A stretch of 64,000 nt of DNA, taken from assembly GCF_014062315.1 (NCBI RefSeq), contig NZ_JACGLT010000001.1, positions 186,001 through 250,000 on the forward strand. The letters run 5' to 3'. Below, in pieces: positions 17,218 to 25,951 of the stretch. Made by a program: the position numbers and the translations under genes. The notes beneath the pieces were generated by a model. It was not told the DNA's origin. It saw only the letters and a program-made list of their open reading frames with translations, and searched no databases. Positions within the stretch are counted from its first letter, which is position 1. The number at the start of each line of letters is the position of its first letter. The DNA comes from Gelidibacter maritimus (GTDB lineage Bacteria; Bacteroidota; Bacteroidia; Flavobacteriales; Flavobacteriaceae).

Positions 17218-18674
17218 TGTTGGCCCATATCTCCAATAATATTTGGGTCATCTTGATAGCCATAAACTATCTCTTAGTTATTTTAACAGCATTCACCGTG
17301 CTGACCAAAAACTTAAATCCGACCAAAACGATATCCTATATTATCGTTTTGGTGTTTTTTCCATTTTTCGGGCTCATTGTCTATTATCTTTTTGGACAGG
17401 AATATCGGAAAAATAAAATCTTCAACAGAAAACATGTTCTCAATCAAAAAATAATTGCAGATGTTAGCGAACGTTTGAAACCTGATAAAAAGGAGGTTAA
17501 AGACTTGGAGGAGGATGTTTTAGATGATAAAATCAAGCTTGTAAAATTGCTTCACAGTAGTCAAAATGCACCGTTGACGATAAATAATGATGTAAAGATT
17601 ATTAAAAATGGAGAAAACAAGTTTAAATTACTTTTGGCCGACTTAAAAAAGGCTAAGCACCATATTCACATGGAATACTATATTCTACGTGACAACAAGA
17701 TTGGAATGAAAGTGATTGATGTCCTTTGTGAAAAGGCAAAAGAAGGTGTAAAGGTAAGGTTGAGCATAGATGATGTAGGCAGTAGCATTTCAAGAAAGAA
17801 TAAGCGAAAAATGGAGGAAAGCGGTGTGGAATGGCACTCGTTTATGCCGGTTCTTTTTCCAAATTTCACAGGTAAAATGAATTATAGAAACCATCGTAAA
17901 ATCGTTATTATTGATGGCCAAATAGGTTATATAGGTGGCATTAATATCTCTGACACCTATGTCAATTATGATGATTCTGATGTTTTTTGGCGTGATACGC
18001 ATTTAAGGATTACTGGAGAAGCCGTAAAATCCTTACAAATTCACTTCTTGATGACTTGGGAATTCGTTTCCAACGAAAAGATAGAAATATTAGTTGATTT
18101 TTTTCCAGAGGATAATTGTAAAACGTGTGTTCCTATGCAAATTGCGGCCAGCGGACCAGATACAGATTGGGCCAACATTATGGAAGTGCTTTTTACGGCC
18201 ATTGTTACTTCCGAAAAATACGTGTATCTGACAACTCCTTATTTTATTCCGAACGAACAAATTATTACCGCGTTACAAGTAGCGTCCAAAAGCGGGGTTG
18301 ATGTTAGGCTGCTCATCCCAAAGGACTCGGATTCTTGGACGGCCAAACACGCTACCAACTCCTATATAGAGTGCTTGTTAGACGCCGATATTAAGGTTTA
18401 CAGATATTGCAAGGGCTTTATCCATGCCAAAACAATCGTTATTGATGATGTGTTCTCTACCGTAGGAACCACTAATATGGATTATAGAAGCTTCAATATC
18501 AATTTTGAAATTAATGCCATTATTTACAACCAGGAAAATAGTTTGGAACTGAAATCACACTTCTTAGAGGATTTAAATGAGAGTGAAATCATTGATAAGG
18601 AAAGGTGGATGAATCGGCCAAAGATCGAAAAATTAAAAGAGTCGTATTGCCGCTTATGGGCGCCATTGCTTTAG
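17217..18674 (+). CDS. cls: Cardiolipin synthase
   Basis: 485 aa phospholipase-D superfamily enzyme joining two phosphatidylglycerols into cardiolipin. Two N-terminal transmembrane helices (~8-30 and 38-60) precede two HKD motifs, HRKIVIIDG (His226) and HAKTIVIDD (His404). The second D is followed by GTTNMDYRSF, typical of ClsA. The start is GTG at 17217 overlapping the preceding stop by one base; a TTG codon follows directly. Coupling to a lytic transglycosylase is an unusual pairing that may reflect co-timing of wall and membrane growth. Confidence 0.92.
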   Translation: MLAHISNNIWVILIAINYLLVILTAFTVLTKNLNPTKTISYIIVLVFFPFFGLIVYYLFGQEYRKNKIFNRKHVLNQKIIADVSERLKPDKKEVKDLEEDVLDDKIKLVKLLHSSQNAPLTINNDVKIIKNGENKFKLLLADLKKAKHHIHMEYYILRDNKIGMKVIDVLCEKAKEGVKVRLSIDDVGSSISRKNKRKMEESGVEWHSFMPVLFPNFTGKMNYRNHRKIVIIDGQIGYIGGINISDTYVNYDDSDVFWRDTHLRITGEAVKSLQIHFLMTWEFVSNEKIEILVDFFPEDNCKTCVPMQIAASGPDTDWANIMEVLFTAIVTSEKYVYLTTPYFIPNEQIITALQVASKSGVDVRLLIPKDSDSWTAKHATNSYIECLLDADIKVYRYCKGFIHAKTIVIDDVFSTVGTTNMDYRSFNINFEINAIIYNQENSLELKSHFLEDLNESEIIDKERWMNRPKIEKLKESYCRLWAPLL

Positions 18675-18686
18675 CTTAGTTCTATT

Positions 18687-19415
18687 TTAACGATGCGCCT
18701 TTGGTGTTTGGAGTAAGGCGGTGTCAGTTTGATTTGCTAATAATTCAGCAATGCTTCTGTGTGCCCTGTCAGCAAATAATTCCTGTGTGGTCTCATTTAG
18801 GTTTTTCAAGAAAAATTTTCGATCTATATCAGAAATCTGTTTGTACTGATTGATATAGAAGCATGCCGGAGTGCCAAAAGAATATTTTAACGCTGAAAGC
18901 GCATGGTTAAAGTCATTCCGACGTTCATCAGCATAAACCACTATGATATTTTTGTTGTAATGACGGGATTCGTTTTTGGCAATCGCCTTCTTGTTCCAAT
19001 ATAAAACTACAACAGCCACTTTCCCGTTATATGCGTTTGCAAGTGCATTAATTGTTTTTATTTCCTCCTTTGACTGAATGATCGCGGAATTTTTTGTGAT
19101 CAGTAAAAATGGTTTGTCAATATGTTCGGTATGCAGTGTGCCTCCCGTTATTTTTTTGAATTTTAAATCGGAAATATAGGTGTTTTTGATATGGGTTCTT
19201 ATCAACGTATCAAATAGGGCATCCACTTTATGAGGCATTTCATTTTTGATAGCCAGATCAGATTTGATATTAAATTTCCCTATATGTTGCGCCAGTGCAT
19301 CATCAAAATATACTTTACTCTCTTGAGCAAATAGCAGAGGAATATAAGTGATAAGTAAAAACGTAAGTAGTTTTCTAAAAACCATAAGCGGTAGGGGTTT
19401 GTTAAGAATGAGCAA
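18687..19415 (-). CDS. Secreted thioredoxin-fold-like protein lacking the active-site cysteines
   Basis: 242 aa (an internal ATG at 19385 gives a cleaner signal peptide, MVFRKLLTFLLITYIPLLFAQ). The order of the mature part suggests an AhpC/thioredoxin-like core: KVAVVVLYWNKK (central strand), a helix, NIIVVYADERR, and GTPACFYINQ, where TP matches the cis-proline. No CxxC is present; the only mature cysteine is next to the cis-Pro. A redox role is therefore unlikely and a structural or binding role more likely. It is convergent with cls (12 bp between stops). The fold assignment is tentative. Confidence 0.45.
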   Translation of the reverse strand: MLILNKPLPLMVFRKLLTFLLITYIPLLFAQESKVYFDDALAQHIGKFNIKSDLAIKNEMPHKVDALFDTLIRTHIKNTYISDLKFKKITGGTLHTEHIDKPFLLITKNSAIIQSKEEIKTINALANAYNGKVAVVVLYWNKKAIAKNESRHYNKNIIVVYADERRNDFNHALSALKYSFGTPACFYINQYKQISDIDRKFFLKNLNETTQELFADRAHRSIAELLANQTDTALLQTPKAHR

Positions 19416-19612
19416 CTTAGTCTATATTTGAAACAATCTCAAAACTTATCGATAAGCGCTTAAAAAACCCTGTTAATGTTCAGTTTAGAATCCATGATGA
19501 GAGGGTAAAATCTACAGTTGGGAATAAAAAAACAATATTATAGAGAAATGTTTTATGTTTTAATATGGAATTACTGGATCATCTTGGTTTTTGAGACTTT
19601 AGAAAAAGCTTT

Positions 19613-20176
19613 CTATCGTCGCCTTCCCTGTCTGTTTCCACCGTAATGTTGATTGGGCATTTGCGCTTTTTTCATGCTGTCCTTCATCATTTTTATTTGG
19701 TCTGCAAGCATGTTGCGTTTATCAAGTTTTTGAGCTTCCTTCAAAAGCATTTTGGCTTCTTGAGGACGTCTTTTACTAAATGCAATTCCTGCAAGATTCA
19801 ATTTTGCCATAGCCATATCATGGTCCATTGACAATCCGAAAGACAACGCCTTTTTGAAATATTTTTCAGCTTCATTCATATTGGTTTGAGAAACCATAAT
19901 GCCGTGGAGGTAATTGTAATAGCCCTCTTGTTTTTTAACCAAAGCGCTTGACGGATTTTTAATCATATTAAGCCACTTTTTAGCACCGACAAAATCTTGC
20001 TTTCGCAACCTCAAAAATGCTAACAGGATAAATTCATTTTTAAAATAAAGGAATACGAAAATAGTAGATAATAATATAAACATGATGCCATTTCCGATAT
20101 AGCCTTCAGTAAATTGATAAACGGCATAAGCTACGATCAACGCAGTTATTACAAGTTTTATGTTTTTGTTGTACAT
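19613..20176 (-). CDS. TPR-type membrane protein
   Basis: 187 aa. Two hydrophobic helices lie at the N-terminus (~8-24 and 29-47), then a cytoplasmic or periplasmic helical region with at least two tetratricopeptide-like units (YYNYLHGIMVSQTNMNEAEK and MAKLNLAGIAFSKRRPQEAK). The tail is basic, Gln/Gly/Arg-rich (GGNRQGRRR). It lies 2 bp downstream of the DUF6263-like gene and is probably co-transcribed with it. It is likely a scaffold or adaptor; partner unknown. Confidence 0.6.
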   Translation of the reverse strand: MYNKNIKLVITALIVAYAVYQFTEGYIGNGIMFILLSTIFVFLYFKNEFILLAFLRLRKQDFVGAKKWLNMIKNPSSALVKKQEGYYNYLHGIMVSQTNMNEAEKYFKKALSFGLSMDHDMAMAKLNLAGIAFSKRRPQEAKMLLKEAQKLDKRNMLADQIKMMKDSMKKAQMPNQHYGGNRQGRRR

Positions 20177-20178
20177 GG

Positions 20179-21054
20179 TTAATTTAAGATTTTATAAGTA
20201 ATAGTAGATGATATCTTAGTGGGTACGTCTACGTTTTGAGCTTTTATTTGTGTGTTGCCCATATAAACCCCATCAACTGTAATTTCTTCAAATAGCCCTG
20301 TTTTTGAGTTGGCATGAATTGTTGTTTTTTGTGATCCAGTAAGAACCATTGTTACATTCTCATCAATATTGGACATGGTAACGTCCGCAGTTCCAGAAAC
20401 CGTATATGTTGCCTCATTATAAGCCAATAATGTCCATTTATTGATGGCTTTTAAATCGCCTTGATAAACATTTTCCCATGTATCATTAAGGCTTACGGCC
20501 TTGGCAGGCAAAAAATAGGTCATTTGCTCAAAACTGTTGGAAAGTGCATCACTCCCAAATTGCTTCTCAAATTGTGCTTTGTTGGCTTCAATGGTGGCAC
20601 CATCTGTAATATTAGCAGCCTTGAACATCGAAGCAATTAAGGCGTCACCACCAGAAATAGATTGGATTTTTCCGGTACGTTCCATAATCAAGGTTACAGG
20701 AATATTTAAAGTACCCTTAAACATTTGTGAAGTCAGATCAGAATCGTCTAAATTGGCGGTGTCTGCATTAAGCAGCTCACCAAGTTCAGGAGAGGACATG
20801 ACCATTTTTAAATGCTGAAAGGTCATTTCCAAGGTGATTACATCTTGTGCAACTTTAACCACTTTAAACTGCATTACGCTTTTTAAGTTGTTATCAATAA
20901 TTTGATCAACACCGTTAATATCTTGTGTAATGTGTTGTTTAGCTTGTTGTTCAACCTTAAAAGTGTCATCTGCATTAAGAGCATACTGCAGCACTCCCTG
21001 AGCGGTTAAACTCAAAGATGAGCAGAAAATGAGCGAAAGAATCCATGCTTTCAT
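20179..21054 (-). CDS. Secreted protein, DUF6263-like
   Basis: 291 aa with signal peptide (MKAWILSLIFCSSLSLTAQG). The body is beta-rich with segments typical of the DUF6263 group: QYALNADDTFKVEQQ at the start, PVTLIMERTGKIQSI, LPAKAVSLNDTWEN, and a C-terminal barrel-like strand set ending in STITYKILN. No enzymatic motif is visible. It is first in a two-gene unit with the TPR membrane protein and has a long AT-rich 5' region shared divergently with rpmH. Confidence 0.55.
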   Translation of the reverse strand: MKAWILSLIFCSSLSLTAQGVLQYALNADDTFKVEQQAKQHITQDINGVDQIIDNNLKSVMQFKVVKVAQDVITLEMTFQHLKMVMSSPELGELLNADTANLDDSDLTSQMFKGTLNIPVTLIMERTGKIQSISGGDALIASMFKAANITDGATIEANKAQFEKQFGSDALSNSFEQMTYFLPAKAVSLNDTWENVYQGDLKAINKWTLLAYNEATYTVSGTADVTMSNIDENVTMVLTGSQKTTIHANSKTGLFEEITVDGVYMGNTQIKAQNVDVPTKISSTITYKILN

Positions 21055-21218
21055 TTAACTATTGAATGGGTCTGATTACAAATCACAAAGAAACTAATTT
21101 TTTTTAAGTTGGCATTGATATATTCTATCTTATTAAAGGCGATTCTCCATAGAAATAAGTTGTAATTTTGAATCCTCAATAAGGAGATGAAAATATAATA
21201 AAATATTTTAAAATTTGA

Positions 21219-21249
21219 TTTGCCAGAGTAAAAAGTCTTTGTATATTTG
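21219..21249 (+). promoter_or_regulatory. Consensus promoter of rpmH
   Basis: TTTG (21219-21222), exactly 19 bp, TATATTTG (21242-21249). Both boxes match the Bacteroidota primary-sigma consensus perfectly, ~70 bp upstream of the L34 ATG. Confidence 0.8.
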
Positions 21250-21319
21250 CCCGCAGTTTTGAAGAAAGAATCAAGACGAAGTTTTAGACGATACAAGATT
21301 ATTTTAAAGATATAAAAAA

Positions 21320-21481
21320 ATGAGTAAAAGAACGTTTCAACCATCGAAAAGAAAGAGAGTAAACAAGCACGGGTTTAGAGAAAGAATGGCTTCTGCCAAT
21401 GGAAGAAAAGTCCTTGCTCGTAGAAGAACAAAAGGAAGAAAAAAGCTTTCTGTGTCTTCAGAAATAAGCCATAAAAAATAA
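21320..21481 (+). CDS. rpmH: 50S ribosomal protein L34
   Basis: 53 aa, basic throughout, missed by ordinary length cut-offs. [20 protein letters not shown] followed by [20 protein letters not shown] is the universal L34 signature; the C-terminal [11 protein letters not shown] extension is normal for flavobacteria. It is preceded by a perfect promoter and followed by a strong terminator, so monocistronic, without rnpA beside it. Confidence 0.97.
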   Translation: MSKRTFQPSKRKRVNKHGFRERMASANGRKVLARRRTKGRKKLSVSSEISHKK

Positions 21482-21502
21482 TGATTAACAATTGTTGATA
21501 TT

Positions 21503-21536
21503 AAAAAGGTGTTACTTAGGTGTAACGCCTTTTTTT
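21503..21536 (+). terminator. Terminator after rpmH
   Basis: Stem AAAAAGGTGTTAC / GTAACGCCTTTTT with a short loop (one G-T pair) running into T7. Confidence 0.85.
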
Positions 21537-21649
21537 GTACCTAATTCATACTTATTTTTGTGCGGGAATTTTAAACCGCAAAGAATATCAAAGATTAAAA
21601 TAGCCATAAATTTTCACGATTTTAAAACACTGAAAAACAATTCAACATA

Positions 21650-24502
21650 ATGCCTAGAAACAAAAACATTAAATCTGTACTTATTATTGGATCTGGACCA
21701 ATCGTTATCGGACAAGCTTGCGAGTTTGACTATGCAGGTACCCAGGCCTTAAGATCACTTCGAGAAGATGGTATAGAAACCATCCTCATTAACTCAAATC
21801 CGGCAACCATTATGACAGATCCTACCATGGCGGATCATGTTTACTTACTGCCGCTTACTACAAAATCAATCGTCCAAATCTTAAAGGAACATCCACAAAT
21901 TGATGCTGTTCTACCAACAATGGGTGGGCAAACGGCATTAAATTTATGTATTCAGGCAGATGAAAAAGGCATTTGGGAAGATTTTGGAGTCAAACTAATA
22001 GGTGTAGATATCAATGCCATTAATATTACCGAAGACCGTGAAGAATTTAGGGAATTAATGATAAAAATAGGTGTTCCAATGGCCCCTCAAGCTACGGCAA
22101 CGTCCTACTTGGAAGGTAAAGAGATTGCGCAAGAGTTTGGTTTTCCATTGGTTATTAGAGCTTCTTATACTCTTGGTGGAGAGGGCGCATCATTTGTACA
22201 CACGGAAGATCAGTTTGACGAATTACTGACGCGTGGCCTAGAAGTTTCTCCAATTCATGAAGTCATGATTGACAAAGCCTTGATTGGATGGAAAGAATAT
22301 GAATTGGAGCTACTTCGTGATAAGAATGATAACGTAGTTATTATCTGTACGATAGAAAATATGGATCCAATGGGTATTCATACAGGCGATTCTATTACCG
22401 TTGCTCCTGCCATGACCTTGTCTGACACAACTTTTCAGCGCATGCGCGATATGGCCATTCATATGATGCGCAGCATTGGTGACTTTGCCGGAGGGTGTAA
22501 TGTTCAGTTTGCCGTAAGTCCGGATGAAAATGAAGATATTATCGCTATTGAAATCAATCCACGGGTGTCCCGCTCTTCAGCACTGGCTAGTAAAGCTACT
22601 GGGTATCCCATCGCAAAAATTGCTTCAAAATTGGCCATTGGCTATAATTTGGATGAATTGACCAATCAAATTACAAAATCAACATCTGCTTTATTTGAGC
22701 CTACCTTAGATTATGTGGTCGTAAAAATTCCGCGTTGGAATTTTGATAAATTTGAAGGTGCTGACCGTACTTTAGGATTACAAATGAAAGCAGTTGGCGA
22801 AGTGATGGCAATTGGCCGATCGTTTCAGGAAGCGCTCCACAAAGCCACTCAGTCGTTGGAAATTAAGCGTAACGGACTTGGTGCCGATGGAAAAGGATAT
22901 AAAAACTATGATCAGATTCTCGAGAAATTGGAAAATGCCAGCTGGGATCGGGTATTTGTAATTTATGATGCCATCCAAATGGGAATTCCGTTGAGTCGGA
23001 TCCATAAAATCACCAAAATTGATATGTGGTTCTTAAAACAATATGAAGAACTGCACCATCTCGAAAAGGAAATCTCAACCTTTACTATTGAAACCATTGA
23101 ACATGATTTGCTCTTGGAAGCAAAGCAAAAAGGCTATGGCGACAGACAAATTGCGCACATGTTAAACTGCTTGGAAAGTCAGGTTTATAAAAAACGTGAT
23201 GAGTTGAATATCAAACGTATCTATAAATTGGTAGATACCTGCGCTGCCGAGTTTAAGGCACAGACTCCGTATTATTATTCGACATTTGAGAATAATGTGG
23301 AATTTCCAGACGGCACACAAATGTCAGCTAACGAAAGTGTGGTGTCTGATAAGAAAAAAATTATTGTCTTAGGTTCGGGACCCAACCGAATTGGACAAGG
23401 TATTGAGTTCGATTATTGTTGTGTCCATGGCGTCATGGCTGCTTCAGAGTGTGGCTATGAAACTATCATGATCAATTGTAATCCTGAGACGGTTTCTACA
23501 GATTTTGATATTTCCGATAAACTGTATTTCGAACCAGTATTTTGGGAACATATATATGACATTATCCGTCACGAAAAACCAGAAGGCGTTATTGTGCAAT
23601 TGGGCGGACAAACCGCTTTGAAATTGGCTGAAAAGTTAGACCGTTATGGGATTAAAATAATCGGAACAACTTATAAATCGTTGGACTTAGCTGAAGACAG
23701 AGGCAGCTTTTCAAAATTATTGAAAGAAAACAATATTCCTTATCCAGAATTTGACGTGGCTACAACGGCTGATGAAGCTTTGGCAATTTCTGATGTTCTT
23801 GACTTTCCTATTCTGGTAAGACCGTCATATGTTCTTGGAGGTCAAGACATGAAAATTGTCATTAACCGACGTGAATTGGAAGAGCACGTGGTAAATTTAC
23901 TCCGAAAAATGCCAGATAACCAATTGCTTTTAGACCGTTATTTAGATGGTGCCATTGAGGCGGAAGCAGATGCAATCTGTGATGGTGAAAACGTTTATAT
24001 CATCGGAATTATGGAGCATATTGAACCTTGCGGTGTTCATTCAGGAGATAGTAATGCTACCTTGCCACCTTTTAATTTAGGCGAATTTGTATTGCAACAG
24101 ATAAAAGATCACACAAAAAAGATTGCTTTGGCATTAAATACCGTTGGGCTTATCAACGTTCAATTTGCCATTAAGGATGATATTGTTTACATTATTGAGG
24201 CCAACCCAAGAGCCTCCAGGACTGTTCCTTTTATTGCTAAGGCCTATAAAGAACCTTATGTGAATTACGCCACTAAAGTGATGTTGGGAGCGAAGAAGGT
24301 TACAGATTTTGATTTTAATCCACAGTTAGAAGGTTTTGCCATCAAACAACCTGTATTCTCATTTAATAAGTTTCCAACGGTCAACAAACAATTAGGGCCA
24401 GAAATGAAGAGTACGGGGGAAAGTATTCTATTTATTGATAGCTTGAAGGATGACCAGTTTTATGATCTGTATTCGCGACGTAAAATGTACTTAAGTAAAT
24501 AA
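21650..24502 (+). CDS. carB: Carbamoyl-phosphate synthase large subunit, without MGS-like domain
   Basis: 950 aa synthetase making carbamoyl phosphate for pyrimidine and arginine synthesis with the CarA glutaminase. Two ATP-grasp halves are clear: half 1 (SVLIIGSGPIVIGQACEFDY; IRASYTLGGEGA; IEINPRVSRSSALASKATG) and half 2 from ~560 (VLGSGPNRIGQGIEFDYCC; VRPSYVLGGQDM; IEANPRASRTVPF). An oligomerisation region lies between them. The chain ends at LGPEMKSTGESILFI plus ~20 residues, so the C-terminal regulatory MGS-like domain of the ~1070-aa enterobacterial enzyme, which binds UMP and ornithine, is missing. A TATTTTTG -7 box lies at 21553-21560. Confidence 0.96.
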   Translation: MPRNKNIKSVLIIGSGPIVIGQACEFDYAGTQALRSLREDGIETILINSNPATIMTDPTMADHVYLLPLTTKSIVQILKEHPQIDAVLPTMGGQTALNLCIQADEKGIWEDFGVKLIGVDINAINITEDREEFRELMIKIGVPMAPQATATSYLEGKEIAQEFGFPLVIRASYTLGGEGASFVHTEDQFDELLTRGLEVSPIHEVMIDKALIGWKEYELELLRDKNDNVVIICTIENMDPMGIHTGDSITVAPAMTLSDTTFQRMRDMAIHMMRSIGDFAGGCNVQFAVSPDENEDIIAIEINPRVSRSSALASKATGYPIAKIASKLAIGYNLDELTNQITKSTSALFEPTLDYVVVKIPRWNFDKFEGADRTLGLQMKAVGEVMAIGRSFQEALHKATQSLEIKRNGLGADGKGYKNYDQILEKLENASWDRVFVIYDAIQMGIPLSRIHKITKIDMWFLKQYEELHHLEKEISTFTIETIEHDLLLEAKQKGYGDRQIAHMLNCLESQVYKKRDELNIKRIYKLVDTCAAEFKAQTPYYYSTFENNVEFPDGTQMSANESVVSDKKKIIVLGSGPNRIGQGIEFDYCCVHGVMAASECGYETIMINCNPETVSTDFDISDKLYFEPVFWEHIYDIIRHEKPEGVIVQLGGQTALKLAEKLDRYGIKIIGTTYKSLDLAEDRGSFSKLLKENNIPYPEFDVATTADEALAISDVLDFPILVRPSYVLGGQDMKIVINRRELEEHVVNLLRKMPDNQLLLDRYLDGAIEAEADAICDGENVYIIGIMEHIEPCGVHSGDSNATLPPFNLGEFVLQQIKDHTKKIALALNTVGLINVQFAIKDDIVYIIEANPRASRTVPFIAKAYKEPYVNYATKVMLGAKKVTDFDFNPQLEGFAIKQPVFSFNKFPTVNKQLGPEMKSTGESILFIDSLKDDQFYDLYSRRKMYLSK

Positions 24503-24591
24503 CAAGTCATTAGCGAATTTATTCGTTGAAATGCGTTTTATGTTTTATTTATAAATTGTAATTTAGCTTGCTTGCTAATGAAATTTATGTA

Positions 24592-25122
24592 ATGAATATA
24601 AAATGCATTTTTTTTTTGATGTCCTTTTTTGTGTTTCTTGTAGCGCATTCCCAAAAGAGTGTTTTTGAAGTAGCACGTTCTGGTTCAGTTAATGAGATAA
24701 AGGCTTTAATGGCTATTAATGCGGATACAATCAATGCGGTTGAAGATTCAGGATATTTACCTTTAACCTTAGCCTGTTACAATGGAAATAATGAGGTTGC
24801 CTTGTTTTTGGTAAATCATGTCAAGGATATTAATGGCAATAGTAAGATGGGGACACCATTAATGGCTGCAGTTTATAAGAATGATGAGCTTGTCGTGCAA
24901 GCCTTGTTGGCTATGAATGTCAATCCAAATATTGCGGATGCTAATGGCACAACGGCCCTACATTATGCTATTATGAGCAGAAATGAAGCTATTGTCAAGT
25001 TATTGATTGATGCCAATGCTGATGTCGCTTTTACGGATAAACGAGGGAACTCTGCTTTAGACTATGGCAAAATGACCCAAAATCAAAACATTATTAATCT
25101 ATTGAAAAAGAATAAAATATGA
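24592..25122 (+). CDS. Secreted ankyrin-repeat protein
   Basis: 176 aa from the ATG at 24592 (the frame opens at a TTG 8 codons earlier). The signal peptide MNIKCIFFLMSFFVFLVAHSQ is followed by four to five ankyrin repeats with typical phrases: GYLPLTLACYNGNNEVALFL, GTPLMAAVYKNDELVVQALL, GTTALHYAIMSRNEAIVKLL, GNSALDYGKMTQNQNIINLL. It probably works as a periplasmic binding or scaffold protein; bacterial catalase-linked ankyrin proteins (AnkB) are one known precedent but no catalase gene is near. Its stop overlaps the next gene by 4 bp (ATGA), so the two are coupled. Confidence 0.85.
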   Translation: MNIKCIFFLMSFFVFLVAHSQKSVFEVARSGSVNEIKALMAINADTINAVEDSGYLPLTLACYNGNNEVALFLVNHVKDINGNSKMGTPLMAAVYKNDELVVQALLAMNVNPNIADANGTTALHYAIMSRNEAIVKLLIDANADVAFTDKRGNSALDYGKMTQNQNIINLLKKNKI

Positions 25123-25898
25123 AAAAAACTACTTTGGCCTTTTTGGGCATTTTATTAACCTCATTTTGTTTGGCTCAAACTTATACTACTGGAACCATGG
25201 AACTTTACAATCAAAATGATGATGTTTTTACCGCCAGAGTAGATGTTACAAGTACTTTGGTAACCTTAACCTTAGTTGGTCCTGACAATAGTTATTTAGG
25301 GTTTGGTTTTGGAACTCAAACAATGGGGTCTGGTGGCGATGTTGTGCTTTTTTATGATGATGTTGACACTCCGGCCGAAGATTTTCAGTTGTCTGATAGA
25401 AAATTCATTGGAACAGGACCGGTGCCAGAAGTTGATACGCATCAAGATTGGACCTTAGTATCAAATACTCTTGAAAATGGTCAGCGTACTGTGGTAGGGA
25501 CGAGAGTTTTAGATACAGGACATGATGACGATTATGTGTTTTCGACCTCAGATAGTTCATTGGATTTTGCTTGGGCAATAGGTAGTAGCTATGAACTTAA
25601 ACGTCACAGTGCAAGGGGTGGCTCTATGCAATCTTTCACCCTGAGTCAAGATACGTTCACTTTGAGTGATTTTGTCATGACTCCTAATCCTGGACTTTCT
25701 AAATTTGAGTTGCGACTTCCTTCTGGGGTTAGCAATGTAAAACTTCAAGTCTATGATGTGTTGGGGAAGAATATCTTTTCTAAAATATTGACTACACTTT
25801 CAACGACGGTTGATGTTTCAAAATGGAATAGCGGCGTGTATTTGGTAAGAGTAACGTCCAACAATGGTTCGCAAACCAAACGTTTTGTAAAACAATAA
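25119..25898 (+). CDS. DOMON-domain protein with T9SS type A sorting signal
   Basis: 259 aa. The signal peptide (MKKTTLAFLGILLTSFCLAQ) is followed by a ~150-residue beta-sandwich with the DOMON phrase YLGFGFGTQTMGSGGDVVLF; DOMON domains bind haem or sugar. The last ~75 residues (TPNPGLSKFELRLP..., VYDVLGKNIF, GVYLVRV, KRFVKQ) are a Por secretion/T9SS type A sorting domain, so the protein goes to the cell surface or outside. Haem-ligand Met/His placement was not proven. Co-translated with the ankyrin protein and followed by a terminator. Confidence 0.8.
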   Translation: MKKTTLAFLGILLTSFCLAQTYTTGTMELYNQNDDVFTARVDVTSTLVTLTLVGPDNSYLGFGFGTQTMGSGGDVVLFYDDVDTPAEDFQLSDRKFIGTGPVPEVDTHQDWTLVSNTLENGQRTVVGTRVLDTGHDDDYVFSTSDSSLDFAWAIGSSYELKRHSARGGSMQSFTLSQDTFTLSDFVMTPNPGLSKFELRLPSGVSNVKLQVYDVLGKNIFSKILTTLSTTVDVSKWNSGVYLVRVTSNNGSQTKRFVKQ

Positions 25899-25921
25899 AA
25901 GTTAAAAAATTAAAACAATTG

Positions 25922-25951
25922 ACCATCAACTCTAACGTTGATGGTTTTTTT
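25922..25951 (+). terminator. Terminator after the ankyrin/DOMON pair
   Basis: Perfect 9-bp stem ACCATCAAC / GTTGATGGT with a 6-nt loop and a T-run. Confidence 0.85.

Noticed and set aside
21051-21344. 97-codon ORF on the minus strand opposite rpmH
   Set aside because: It overlaps the rpmH promoter and the first codons of L34, and has a low-complexity composition typical of antisense AT-rich sequence.
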